Origin: DATJBC01 sp035515515
Lineage (GTDB): Bacteria; Actinomycetota; Acidimicrobiia; Acidimicrobiales; UBA8190
Length of the DNA: 25,375 bases
Direction of reading: 5' to 3'
Assembly (NCBI GenBank): GCA_035515515.1
Contig: DATJBC010000069.1
Location: forward strand, 1-25,375
Position 1 is the first letter of the stretch; each line of letters opens with the position of its first letter. Below are positions 1 to 6,906 of the stretch, in pieces. The position numbers were made by a program, and so were the translations under genes. The notes beneath the pieces are model-generated. The model did not search any database. It had not been told where the DNA came from and saw only the letters and a program-made list of their open reading frames with translations.

Positions 1-380
1 GGGAGCCCGGAGGTCTTCTCCACCTGGGTGAGCAGGAGGTCGAGCGCCACCACCTCGGCCGCCGACTGCACCTTGGGCAGCATGACCTCGTCGAGGCGCT
101 CGCCGGCGTTGCCCACCACCTCGATGACGTCGCCGTAGGTCCACTCGGTGTCCCACGCGTTGATGCGCACGCACAGCACCCGGTCGTCCCAGGGCTGCTT
201 GCGGACGGCCTCGACCACCTTGGCCCGCGCCGCGGACTTCTCGAGGGGGGCCACGGAGTCCTCGAGGTCGAGGAACGACATGTCGGCGGGGACGGTGGGG
301 GCCTTCTCCAGGAAGCGCTCGTTGGAGCCCGGCGTCGAGAAGCAGGAGCGGCGGGGAAGGTTCCGGCTGCGTTCGGACAT
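1..380 (-). CDS. CoA-ester lyase, HpcH/HpaI aldolase/citrate lyase beta family (5' part)
   Basis: This is the N-terminal part (about 126 residues) of a malyl-CoA lyase/CitE-like enzyme; the gene runs off the left edge. Translating the minus strand from ATG 380 gives RRSCFSTPGSNERFLEKA near residues 10-27, then FLDLEDSVAP (about 36-45) and VRIN (about 71-74). This is the usual N-terminal pattern of family members that cleave or condense acyl-CoA and 2-oxoacid substrates such as malyl-CoA, beta-methylmalyl-CoA or citramalyl-CoA, using Mg2+ held by acidic residues. The start is supported by a -10 hexamer TAGCAT at 388-393, 7 nt upstream of the ATG with no Shine-Dalgarno, so translation is probably leaderless. 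The DUF885-like gene ends 46 bp upstream on the same strand. The exact substrate cannot be told from this fragment. Confidence 0.85.
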   Translation of the reverse strand, partial: MSERSRNLPRRSCFSTPGSNERFLEKAPTVPADMSFLDLEDSVAPLEKSAARAKVVEAVRKQPWDDRVLCVRINAWDTEWTYGDVIEVVGNAGERLDEVMLPKVQSAAEVVALDLLLTQVEKTSGL

Positions 381-387
381 GCCAGGC

Positions 388-393
388 ATGCTA
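388..393 (-). promoter_or_regulatory. -10 element TAGCAT for leaderless CoA-lyase transcript
   Basis: TAGCAT lies 7 nt upstream of the ATG at 380. A transcript starting at the usual distance would begin at or next to the start codon. No purine-rich Shine-Dalgarno is present. Called by pattern only. Confidence 0.5.
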
Positions 394-426
394 CCGGTGC
401 GGCGCACGGAGGCTCCACGCCGGTCG

Positions 427-1623
427 TCAGGCGGCGAGGTCCTCGGGGATGAGCTGATCGCTCACCAGCGACACGAAGCGCGACGGGTCGCCGCCCACGA
501 ACCGGCGGCACAGGCGCAGCCCTTCGCTGTAGCACGTGACGTAGGCACGCCACGTCGGGTGCAACAGGAACTCCACCGCCTTGGCGGCGCGCGCCTCGGG
601 CAGCAGGCCCCAGCGGGCCACCTCGGCCACCACCACCTCGGGATCGGCCCCCTCGGCGTGCAGCCGCCATGCCGCGTTGGACCGGACCGCGCCGAGCATC
701 TCCCCGGCCTGCGCGGTGGCGGCCACGACGTCGCTGTCGTAGCGGATGCCCAGGGGCAGCAGGTGCGCGGCCACCACGGCTTCGGGACGCGGCCCGAGCA
801 GGACCTCGAGGCCGAGGTCGGCGAGGCCCTCGGCCACCAGGCACTGCGGCGTGCCCACGAGGAAGATGCTCTCCTCGAGCCAGTGGCGACGCCGCACGAG
901 CCCGACCTCCTTGCGGCAGTGCTCGGTGTGGTGCCCGGGGTAGGCCTCGTGCGCCACCAGGTGGGCCAGGGTGGTGGAGAGCACCGGCAGGTCGGTGTTG
1001 ATCGCCACCCTCGAGCGCAAGCCCCCGAGGTAGGTGTTGAAACCCGACCACGGCTTGTCCGTCACCAGCTCGAACTCCACCTGCTCGCCGGGGGGGAGCC
1101 CGACGAGGTGCGCCGTGCGCGCCCGCAGGTCCTCGAGCAACGACGAGATGGCGCCGCGCAGGAGGTCGGGTGCCACCGCGTGGGACTCCCGCCAGGCGAT
1201 GAGCCGCTCCCGGACGGGGCCCGCGCCGGGAAGGGCCTCGGCCAGGCGCCGGTGGGCGGCCTCGAACTGCTCCACGGGGACGGGCGCGGGACGCACGCCG
1301 TAGCACGCCTCCACCTCGTCGGGGTACGACACGGCCTCCCCCGCCACCCGGCGCGCCGTGGTGAGCAGCCCCACCGCCTGGGCCCGCAGCCACCGCCGGC
1401 GCCGGGCGCCGCCCGTGCCGGCGTCCTCGCCCCCGGGCCCGTCGAGCGGGGACCCGGCGTCGAGGGCGGCCACCAGCGCCCGCGCCGTGGCCACCAGCTC
1501 GTCGGGGCCCGGTGGTGCCGCGGCCGCGGCGCGCGCCGCCAGGTCGGGCGGGCCGTAGTAGGCGTCCACCAGGCCGTCGATGTGGCGGCCCAGCCCGAGG
1601 CCCAGCGCCAGGTAGCTCCCCAC
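427..1623 (-). CDS. DUF885-like putative zinc metallohydrolase (398 aa)
   Basis: A protein resembling the DUF885 family of gluzincin-type metallopeptidases. HEAYPGHH at residues 225-232 matches the family zinc motif (HExxPGHH), and EGLADLG at about 265-271 would supply the downstream acidic ligand. It is shorter than typical DUF885 proteins (about 550 aa) and starts at its helical N-terminal region (MGSYLALGLGLGRHIDGLVDAY). I saw no signal peptide, so it is probably cytoplasmic. Start: GTG 1623 is the first good in-frame start after the stop of the dienelactone hydrolase gene (1653), 29 bp upstream. The open frame continues further 5', but only as antisense-like coding inside that gene. It probably shares a transcript with the hydrolase. 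Substrate unknown; peptidase activity is inferred from the motif only. Confidence 0.75.
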   Translation of the reverse strand: MGSYLALGLGLGRHIDGLVDAYYGPPDLAARAAAAAPPGPDELVATARALVAALDAGSPLDGPGGEDAGTGGARRRRWLRAQAVGLLTTARRVAGEAVSYPDEVEACYGVRPAPVPVEQFEAAHRRLAEALPGAGPVRERLIAWRESHAVAPDLLRGAISSLLEDLRARTAHLVGLPPGEQVEFELVTDKPWSGFNTYLGGLRSRVAINTDLPVLSTTLAHLVAHEAYPGHHTEHCRKEVGLVRRRHWLEESIFLVGTPQCLVAEGLADLGLEVLLGPRPEAVVAAHLLPLGIRYDSDVVAATAQAGEMLGAVRSNAAWRLHAEGADPEVVVAEVARWGLLPEARAAKAVEFLLHPTWRAYVTCYSEGLRLCRRFVGGDPSRFVSLVSDQLIPEDLAA

Positions 1624-1652
1624 CAGCCCCCGGGGCTCGACGTGGGCGGCGC

Positions 1653-2333
1653 TCAAGCCAGGCGGGCGCGCAGGAAGTCGAGGGTGCGCGACCAGGCGAG
1701 CCTCGAGGCGTCGGCGTCGTAGACCTCGGGGCGCGTGTCGTTGAAGAACGCGTGGTCGGTCCCGTCGTAGAGGTGCAGCTCGACGTCCTTGCCCAGCCGG
1801 CGCAGCTGCGCCTCGAGCGCGCGTGCCGCGTCGGGGCTGAAGTAGCCGTCGTCGCCCGCCACGTGCAGCTGCACGGCGCCCGCCACCGCCGCGAAGTCGG
1901 GCTGCGCCTCGGGCCACGGGATGAGGCCGTAGAACGACACGCACGCCTTCACGGCGTCGGGCCGCTGCGTGGCGAGCACGAGGGCCAGGCCGCCGCCCAT
2001 GCAGAACCCGACCACGCCCACGTCGTCGCCCGCCGCCCGCGCCCGCACGGCGTCCACGGCCCCCGACATGTCCGTGCCGGCCCGGTCGAGCTGCATCGCC
2101 ATCATCTGCTTGCCGGCCTCATCGGGCTCGGTCACCTGCGTGCCCCGGTACAGGTCGGGGGCCAGCGCCGTGAAGCCCTCGGCGGCGAAGCGGTCGCACA
2201 CGTCTTTGATGTGGGGGACGAGGCCCCACCACTCCTGGATCACCACCACGCCGGGACCCGCACCCGACGACGGGGTGGCCACGTAGCCCTGGCCCTGCGA
2301 ACCGTTGCTCGGGAACTCGATCATCTCGCCCAT
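1653..2333 (-). CDS. Dienelactone hydrolase family protein
   Basis: A 226-aa alpha/beta hydrolase of the carboxymethylenebutenolidase type. The catalytic triad is visible: Cys111 in GFCMGGG (family GxCxGG), Asp161 or Asp162 in AGDDGYFSPD, and His194 in DGTDHAFFND. QEWWG (33-37) carries the family Glu that contacts the nucleophile. Classical members hydrolyse dienelactone to maleylacetate in chloroaromatic breakdown; many actinobacterial homologues act on other lactones or esters, so the substrate is open. Length matches the family (about 230 aa). ATG 2333 is chosen because TAGGGT at 2342-2347 lies 8 nt upstream (near-leaderless); an in-frame ATG at 2324 is the alternative. The DUF885-like gene follows 29 bp downstream on the same strand. 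Confidence 0.9.
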   Translation of the reverse strand: MGEMIEFPSNGSQGQGYVATPSSGAGPGVVVIQEWWGLVPHIKDVCDRFAAEGFTALAPDLYRGTQVTEPDEAGKQMMAMQLDRAGTDMSGAVDAVRARAAGDDVGVVGFCMGGGLALVLATQRPDAVKACVSFYGLIPWPEAQPDFAAVAGAVQLHVAGDDGYFSPDAARALEAQLRRLGKDVELHLYDGTDHAFFNDTRPEVYDADASRLAWSRTLDFLRARLA

Positions 2334-2341
2334 GGACGCCG

Positions 2342-2347
2342 ACCCTA
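2342..2347 (-). promoter_or_regulatory. -10 element TAGGGT for dienelactone hydrolase
   Basis: TAnnnT hexamer 8 nt upstream of ATG 2333, with no Shine-Dalgarno between them. Consistent with a near-leaderless start. Sequence pattern only. Confidence 0.4.
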
Positions 2348-2377
2348 CCCAGCGCGGCCCGCGACCGTCGATCGGTT

Positions 2378-2411
2378 CCTCACCCGCTGAGGTTGCCCTC
2401 ACCCGCTGAGG
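2378..2411. repeat. Tandem 15-bp hairpin-forming repeat at lipoprotein gene 3' end
   Basis: CCTCACCCGCTGAGG occurs at 2378-2392 and again at 2397-2411, a 19-bp period. Each copy is an inverted repeat (CCTCA / TGAGG, 5-nt loop). The second copy contains the TGA stop of the lipoprotein gene (2399-2401). The pair could act as a weak terminator, or could be a small tandem duplication at the gene's end. Confidence 0.6.
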
Positions 2412-2947
2412 GTGAAGGTCCCCGTGGCCGATCCCCTCCTCGTGCCGTGGGCGTTGGGGATGGTGATCGTCCCCCGGACGTGGTGCGCACCGATGGTGCC
2501 CGCCAAGCGGAGGGTCGACGACGAGGAGGCGCCGACGTCCACGGTGGCCCGCACGGGCTGCGTCCCGTAGGTCCCGGTGACGACGTACGAGAACTGGGAC
2601 AACGACCCTGCGACGGGACCGCCTTCCTCGGACACCGACACCGTGAAGCTCGTCGAGCCGAACGATCCGGACCAGCGGGCGATGGTGAGCGACGGGGGGA
2701 GCGTCCCCCCGTTCACGAAGGGCTCGATGAGCGACACCGGGTTCGCCGCCGAGCCGCGCACGGCGATGCCGGCGATCGTGCCCGAGAAGGGAATCGGCGC
2801 CGTGCGCGGGGTCACCGTGGAGCGCCAGGACAGCGTGAAGGCTCCCCCCGTCGGGAGGCCTCCGGACGCGCAGCTCGACGCCCCCGCCCCGCAGGCGACG
2901 ACGGCCAGCACCGACCCGGCAACACGGCCCGCCGGTCGCCATGTCAT
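2399..2947 (-). CDS. Predicted lipoprotein, unknown function
   Basis: A 182-aa exported protein. The N-terminus has a short basic region (R4, R8), a hydrophobic stretch (AGSVLAVVA) and a lipobox-like VVAC ending at Cys19; a second candidate Cys is at 26. The mature part is rich in Ser, Thr, Gly and Val and looks like an all-beta fold (FTLSWRSTV, SFTVSVSEEGG, ATGTFTLSG). No enzymatic motif is visible and I do not recognise a family. The start ATG 2947 is backed by a good Shine-Dalgarno (GGGAGGTGAGG just upstream), in contrast to most genes here. An Lgt-family gene lies about 3 kb away at 6033. The 216-aa gene ends 49 bp upstream on the same strand. Confidence 0.7.
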   Translation of the reverse strand: MTWRPAGRVAGSVLAVVACGAGASSCASGGLPTGGAFTLSWRSTVTPRTAPIPFSGTIAGIAVRGSAANPVSLIEPFVNGGTLPPSLTIARWSGSFGSTSFTVSVSEEGGPVAGSLSQFSYVVTGTYGTQPVRATVDVGASSSSTLRLAGTIGAHHVRGTITIPNAHGTRRGSATGTFTLSG

Positions 2948-2996
2948 GCCTCACCTCCCGGTGCCCAACCGCGGGCCGCACCCGAAGGCGGCGCCG

Positions 2997-3647
2997 TCAC
3001 CAGCGTGCCAGGAGCTCCCCGGGCTCGGGGCAGTCGCTCCCCGCCAGGGCGACGGCGGGCGGCTGCAGCCCGCACGGTCCCGCCACGCGCTCGACGCCGT
3101 CGAGCGCCACGACGGCGCCGCAACGGTCGGTGGCGTCCTCGACGCGTCGCACGAGGGCCTCCCACAGCCGCGGCGGCATGACGCGTCCCACGCCCGCCTC
3201 CACCCACACCGGCACCTCGAGGGCGCGCGCCGCCTCCAGCAGCCCGAGGTCGTCGTGGTCGACGACCATCCCGGTGGGGCCGAGGGCGTCGACCTCGATC
3301 ACCACGACGTCGGCGCCGGCGACCTCGCCCACGCCACCGTGGCGCACGGCGCGCCGGTCCCCGCACAGGTCCTCCGCCAGCAGCTCGCTCGTGGGGTCCG
3401 CCTCGAGGGCGTCCGCGCAGCGCTCGGCCTCTTCCACGGCGTCGCCGGCGGTGAGCATGCGCGCCGCCACCCACCACAGCGGGCCGCACCCCGGGTGCCG
3501 GTCGAGGAGGCGCCGACAGGCGGGGAGCACGGCGGCCCCCTCGTGCAGCGCCAGGTCGCCCAGCGCCCACGCCGCCTCGGCCGCCAACACCGCCGGTGGC
3601 CCCCAGCCGGCGCGTGCCACGTAGCGAAGCCGCTCGATGGGGTGCAC
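2997..3647 (-). CDS. Hypothetical protein, faint eIF-2B/IF2B-like features (216 aa)
   Basis: Not firmly recognised. The first half is helical (AGWGPPAVLAAEAAWALGDL, then GCGPLWWVAARMLTAGDAVEE). The second half looks like an alpha/beta fold with DVVVIEVDALGPTGMVVDHD (about 113-132), then EAARALEVPVWVEAGVG. The phrase 'VDALGPTGMV...' followed by 'ALEVPVWV' faintly recalls the C-terminal domain of eIF-2B/ribose-1,5-bisphosphate isomerase proteins; I would not name it on this basis. No signal peptide or membrane segment is visible. Start: GTG 3647 rather than the in-frame ATG 3659, because TATGGT (3655-3660) lies 7 nt upstream of the GTG and covers part of that ATG. The gene is divergent from the NlpC/P60 gene at 3877. 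Confidence 0.6.
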   Translation of the reverse strand: MHPIERLRYVARAGWGPPAVLAAEAAWALGDLALHEGAAVLPACRRLLDRHPGCGPLWWVAARMLTAGDAVEEAERCADALEADPTSELLAEDLCGDRRAVRHGGVGEVAGADVVVIEVDALGPTGMVVDHDDLGLLEAARALEVPVWVEAGVGRVMPPRLWEALVRRVEDATDRCGAVVALDGVERVAGPCGLQPPAVALAGSDCPEPGELLARW

Positions 3648-3654
3648 CGCGCCG

Positions 3655-3660
3655 ACCATA
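3655..3660 (-). promoter_or_regulatory. -10 element TATGGT, leaderless start at GTG 3647
   Basis: TAnnnT 7 nt before GTG 3647. It overlaps the competing ATG 3657-3659, which argues against that ATG being the start. Pattern only. Confidence 0.4.
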
Positions 3661-3876
3661 CCGGGGCACGGTGCACGTTTTCAGCGCGCCGGCGCGCCCC
3701 GCAGCGCGCCCCGCGCGGCCGCCTCCGCCCCGGGCGGGACCGGGGGCGCCCGGGGCCGACCCCGCCGGGGCCCGCCCCGGGCGATCGGGGCTGCAAGCCT
3801 CTGACCTGGCGACATGAGGCCCCCGTCCGAGGATGCTTGCCCCTCGCCGGAGCCCGTTGCTAGACACGAGGCCGTT

Positions 3877-5016
3877 GTGACCAGCCTCGAGCAGCACTCG
3901 AAGGCATGGCCCGGGAGGCGGAGGAAGGCGGTCCCAGGGCTCGGTCGCTTCGGGGTGGCGGTCGCCGTGGTGGCGGCCCTGGCCGGAGCGGCCATCGCGC
4001 CGACCCTCTCCGCCAGCGCCGATCAGCTGTCCAAGGCGCGCGCCCAAGCGGGCCAGGTCGCCGCGCAGATCCAGGCGCAGGGCCAGCAGCTGGCCGTGCT
4101 GTCGGAGCGCTACGACGAGGACCAGATCCGCGTGCAGCAGCTCGACCAGCAGCTGTCCCAGACCCAGGCCCAGATCGCCCAGACCAAGGGCCAGGTGTCG
4201 GTGGACGAGGGCCGCCTGCGCCAGCTGGCCATCGACGACTACATGACGGGCGGGTCCAGCACGGGGCTCGAGCAGCTCTTCGAGCCCGGAGGCGAGTCGT
4301 CGGTCGCCACCAAGGAGTACGAACAGGTGGCGGGGGGCGACATCGCCGGGGCCATCGACCAGCTGAACGCGTCCGAGAGCGAGCTCAACGCCCAGGAGAG
4401 CGCGCTGCAGTCCACCGAGTCACAGGCGCACGCCACCCTGGCGGCGGCGCAGACGGCGCGCGCCGGCGCCCAGAGCGCGCTGGCGCAACAGGAGTCGACC
4501 CTCAACGGCCTCAAGGGTCAGATCAAGACGTTGGTGGCCGCCCAACAAGCGGCCCAGGCGCGCGCCCAGCAGGCCGCCTTCGAAGCGCGCGTCGCCGCGC
4601 AGCGCGCCAGCGTCGGCGCCGGCGCGGGCTCCGACCTCCCCGCCCTGCCGCCCGCCGCCGGGGGCGCGGGTGCCACGGCGGTGGCCGCCGCCGAGTCGCA
4701 GATCGGCGTGCCGTACGTCTGGGCGGGCTCCACCCCCGGCGTGGGGTTCGACTGCTCGGGGCTCACCATGTGGGCGTGGGGCCGGGCGGGGGTGTCGCTG
4801 TCGCACTCGGCCGCCGCCCAGTACTCCGAGACCGCCCACGTGCCGCTGTCGGACCTCCAGCCCGGCGACCTCCTCTTCTACCGGGAGGGGGGCACCATCG
4901 GGCACGTCACCATGTACGTCGGGCCGGGCCAGATGGTCCAGGCCATGGAGACCGGCACCCGGATCCAGATCACCGGGATCTGGACGAGCGGGCTGGTGGG
5001 GGCCGGGCGCCCCTGA
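3877..5016 (+). CDS. Secreted NlpC/P60 peptidoglycan hydrolase with coiled coil (paralogue 1)
   Basis: A 379-aa cell-wall endopeptidase of the C40 family, which cleaves within peptidoglycan stem peptides. Order: signal peptide (basic RRRK at 14-17, hydrophobic about 25-41, likely cleavage at SASA|D after 48); Gln/Ala-rich coiled coil (about 49-245); a short Gly/Pro/Ala linker; NlpC/P60 domain (about 266-379). Cys293 (DCSGL) and His343 (IGHVTMY) are the catalytic pair; the third polar residue appears to be Gln355 (MVQAMETG) rather than His. The architecture resembles mycobacterial RipA/RipC-type hydrolases with autoinhibitory coiled coils. GTG 3877 is chosen for its GAGG 5 nt upstream and normal signal peptide; an in-frame ATG at 3814 would add 21 residues. 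It is a paralogue of the gene at 14303: both contain LSERYD and end in LVGAGRP. Confidence 0.9.
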   Translation: MTSLEQHSKAWPGRRRKAVPGLGRFGVAVAVVAALAGAAIAPTLSASADQLSKARAQAGQVAAQIQAQGQQLAVLSERYDEDQIRVQQLDQQLSQTQAQIAQTKGQVSVDEGRLRQLAIDDYMTGGSSTGLEQLFEPGGESSVATKEYEQVAGGDIAGAIDQLNASESELNAQESALQSTESQAHATLAAAQTARAGAQSALAQQESTLNGLKGQIKTLVAAQQAAQARAQQAAFEARVAAQRASVGAGAGSDLPALPPAAGGAGATAVAAAESQIGVPYVWAGSTPGVGFDCSGLTMWAWGRAGVSLSHSAAAQYSETAHVPLSDLQPGDLLFYREGGTIGHVTMYVGPGQMVQAMETGTRIQITGIWTSGLVGAGRP

Positions 5017-5022
5017 GCGCCC
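5005..5022. terminator. GC hairpin between convergent genes
   Basis: GGGCGC (5005-5010), 6-nt loop containing the NlpC stop codon, GCGCCC (5017-5022). It lies between the convergent NlpC/P60 and SDR genes, whose stops are 21 bp apart, so it could serve both. No T tract, as is common in high-GC actinobacteria. Confidence 0.4.
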
Positions 5023-5037
5023 CACCGGGCGCCGCCG

Positions 5038-5868
5038 TCAGCCTCCGCCGGCGCCCCCGCCCGCCGACCCCTGGTCGGCCAGCCACCCCGGCGGGATCTT
5101 CCCCTCGACGCCCTCGGTGCGCGGCCCCGGCGGCCGTCCGAAGCGGTAGGCGACGGGCTCCCGGCCCAGCTGGACCACGACGGCCTCACCCGACGGGAAG
5201 GCGCCCTGCACACAGCCCAGCACGGCCTCGGCCACCGACTCGGGGGCGATGAGGGGGAAGCCCGACCCGGCCAGGGCGTCGCGGATCTCCCCGTCGATGA
5301 GCGGCGTGTCGACGAGCCCGGGGCAGATGGCGTTGATGGTGACGTGGTACTCGGCCAGGCGGGCCGCGACGGAGCGCACGAACCCGACGACGGCGTGCTT
5401 GGTGAGGGTGTAGATGGGGTCGCCGGGGAAGGCGACGATGCCGGCCAGTGAGGACGTGGCCACGACGCTCCCGCCGCCGCGCCGGGCCATCTCGGGCACC
5501 ACGGCGCGGGTGCCGAACACGATGCCGTCGACGTTGACCCCCAGGATGCGGCGGTACTGCTCGTCGGTGAGCTTGGTGATGTCCTCCTCGCCGGTGGTGA
5601 CCCCGGCGTTGAGGTAGGCGATGTCCAGGCCGCCGAGCGCTCGGGCCGCCTCGATGATGCGGTCCCACTCCGGCACCTGGCTCACGTCGGCGCGCAGCCC
5701 GGCACCGCCCAGCGCATCGGCGGCCCGCCGGGCGCCGTCGCCGTTGGCGTCGACCACGAGCACCCGCGCGCCGGCCCCGGCCAGCAGCCGGGCGCTCGCC
5801 AGGCCGATGCCCGACGCCCCCCCGGTGATCAGCGCGATCTTCCCCTCGAGCGGTCCTTGCGGGGCCAT
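5038..5868 (-). CDS. Short-chain dehydrogenase/reductase (classical SDR)
   Basis: A 276-aa NAD(P)-dependent oxidoreductase with a Rossmann fold. TGGASGIG (15-22) is the dinucleotide-binding TGxxxGxG motif, Asp40 after the second strand (VLVVDA) suggests NAD(H) preference, LNAGV (86-90) is the NAG motif, Asn112 is in VNVDG, and the catalytic residues are Ser139/140, Tyr153 and Lys157 (YTLTK). ICPGLVDTPL (181-190) is the usual post-catalytic PG motif. ATG 5868 is preceded by a strong Shine-Dalgarno (GAGGAGGT), and TAGCGT at 5915-5920 gives a plausible promoter with a leader of about 40 nt. The last 10 or so residues are a Gly-rich tail. Divergent from the lgt-like gene. Substrate unknown; many actinobacterial relatives are annotated only as SDR oxidoreductases. 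Confidence 0.92.
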   Translation of the reverse strand: MAPQGPLEGKIALITGGASGIGLASARLLAGAGARVLVVDANGDGARRAADALGGAGLRADVSQVPEWDRIIEAARALGGLDIAYLNAGVTTGEEDITKLTDEQYRRILGVNVDGIVFGTRAVVPEMARRGGGSVVATSSLAGIVAFPGDPIYTLTKHAVVGFVRSVAARLAEYHVTINAICPGLVDTPLIDGEIRDALAGSGFPLIAPESVAEAVLGCVQGAFPSGEAVVVQLGREPVAYRFGRPPGPRTEGVEGKIPPGWLADQGSAGGGAGGG

Positions 5869-5914
5869 CGACACCTCCTCGGCGCTCGGCGCGCGTCGAC
5901 CGGGCGCCGGGCCG

Positions 5915-5920
5915 ACGCTA
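5915..5920 (-). promoter_or_regulatory. -10 element TAGCGT for SDR gene
   Basis: TAnnnT about 46 nt upstream of ATG 5868. Unlike most units in the window, this implies a real 5' leader, matching the strong Shine-Dalgarno of this gene. Pattern only. Confidence 0.35.
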
Positions 5921-5985
5921 ACGGGGGCACCAGCGCGCCGTCGAGATCGGCGGGCGCCCGCCCGGGGGGCGCGCGGCGCCACGGC

Positions 5986-5991
5986 TACGCT
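5986..5991 (+). promoter_or_regulatory. -10 element TACGCT upstream of lgt leader ORF
   Basis: TACGCT is followed by exactly 6 nt and then GTG 5998, the same spacing seen before the MarR, acyltransferase and aminotransferase starts. It would produce a leaderless mRNA beginning with the 12-codon ORF, not with the lgt-like gene itself. Confidence 0.5.
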
Positions 5992-5997
5992 GACGGG

Positions 5998-6036
5998 GTG
6001 GCCCCGCCGGGGCCCGGTGCCGTCCCAACGCCGTGA
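5998..6036 (+). other. 12-codon upstream ORF overlapping lgt start
   Basis: GTG 5998 opens the ORF MAPPGPGAVPTP, ending in TGA 6034-6036. That stop overlaps the GTG start of the lgt-like gene (6033-6035) as GTGA. The lgt-like gene has no Shine-Dalgarno, so it may be translated by ribosomes that terminate here and reinitiate. The peptide itself looks meaningless. Confidence 0.45.
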
Positions 6037-6902
6037 AGCCCATCCCCGTCTCCTTCCACATCGGCCCGCTCCTGGTGCACACCTACGGCATCGGGCTGGC
6101 CGTCACCTTCTGGTTCGCCTACCGCTACTTCGAACGCCGCCTGCGGGCCAACGGGTACCGGACGGAGTGGGTGACCGGGATGTTCCTGTGGGTGGTGGCC
6201 GCCTCCATCGTCGGTGCCCGCGCCCTGCACGTGCTGGCCAACTGGTCGACCTACTCGGCCGATCCCGGCCAGATCCTCCAGGTGTGGCACGGCGGCCTGT
6301 CGTCGTTCGGCGGGCTGCTCCTGGGCGTGCCCACCGGCGTCATCCTCGCCCGCCGGCGCTGCCCCGAGCTCCCCACGGTGCGCGCCCTGGACCTCGTGTC
6401 GCCCGTCCTCATGGCCGCCTGGGGCGTGGGCCGGCTCCTCGGGCCCCAGCTCATGGTGGCCGGGGGCGGCCGGCAGTGCTCGGCCTGGTACTGCATGGCC
6501 TACGCGGGCCAACTCGGGCGGCGCGTGCCGGTGCCCATCTTCCAGGCCATCGACAGCTTCGCCATCTTCGCCGTCCTGCTGCTCGTCGAGCGCCACGTCC
6601 GCGACCGGCCCGTGGGGTTCGTGGTGGCGGCGACGATGGCCCTGTGGGGCCTGGCCCGCTTCCTCGAGGAGAACGTGTGGCTGCGCCAGAACGACCACAA
6701 CGGGTCGATCCTGGTGCAGGGCGCGGGCCTGGCCCTCTTCGCCGCCGGCCTCGTGGTCATGGTGGCGCTGCGCCGCAGCCAGCGTCGGCGCCAGTCGGCC
6801 GCCGTGGCGGGCGGGTCCGCGGCCGGGGGCGGCGACGCCCCTGCCCCCGACGAGGACGACGTGGCGCCGATGCCTCTCGACGTCCCCGCCGATCGCGCCT
6901 AG
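6033..6902 (+). CDS. lgt: Prolipoprotein diacylglyceryl transferase family protein, divergent
   Basis: A 289-aa polytopic membrane protein of the Lgt family, which transfers diacylglyceryl from phosphatidylglycerol to the lipobox Cys of prolipoproteins. Conserved landmarks: Tyr18 in HTYGIGL, Arg63 in VGARALHV, His86 in WHGGLSSFGGLLG, GVGR ending at Arg134, and ARFLEENVWLRQ (208-219) with Arg209 and Glu212/213. About seven hydrophobic segments are visible. Oddity: the family signature after Arg134 (GRIGNF...GELWG in E. coli) reads GRLLGPQLMVAGGG, so the position of the essential Asn146 of E. coli Lgt seems to be Gly and the Glu151 position Val. It may be a lineage variant or a paralogue with altered function. 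The C-terminal 40 residues are a charged tail. GTG 6033 has no Shine-Dalgarno and is probably coupled to the upstream mini-ORF. Confidence 0.85.
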   Translation: MKPIPVSFHIGPLLVHTYGIGLAVTFWFAYRYFERRLRANGYRTEWVTGMFLWVVAASIVGARALHVLANWSTYSADPGQILQVWHGGLSSFGGLLLGVPTGVILARRRCPELPTVRALDLVSPVLMAAWGVGRLLGPQLMVAGGGRQCSAWYCMAYAGQLGRRVPVPIFQAIDSFAIFAVLLLVERHVRDRPVGFVVAATMALWGLARFLEENVWLRQNDHNGSILVQGAGLALFAAGLVVMVALRRSQRRRQSAAVAGGSAAGGGDAPAPDEDDVAPMPLDVPADRA

Positions 6903-6906
6903 AGGC

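Noticed and set aside
148..1722. Long plus-strand open frame (524 codons) opposite the CoA lyase and DUF885-like genes
   Set aside because: Composition is Arg/Gly/His/Pro-rich with no motif, and it lies antisense to two genes with clear catalytic motifs. Typical GC-rich antisense artefact.
3660..3876. Possible cyclic di-AMP (ydaO) riboswitch before the NlpC/P60 gene
   Set aside because: These riboswitches often precede actinobacterial wall hydrolases, but the conserved GGGGAACC-like and GGGUGAAU-like segments are absent here and also before the gene at 14303.
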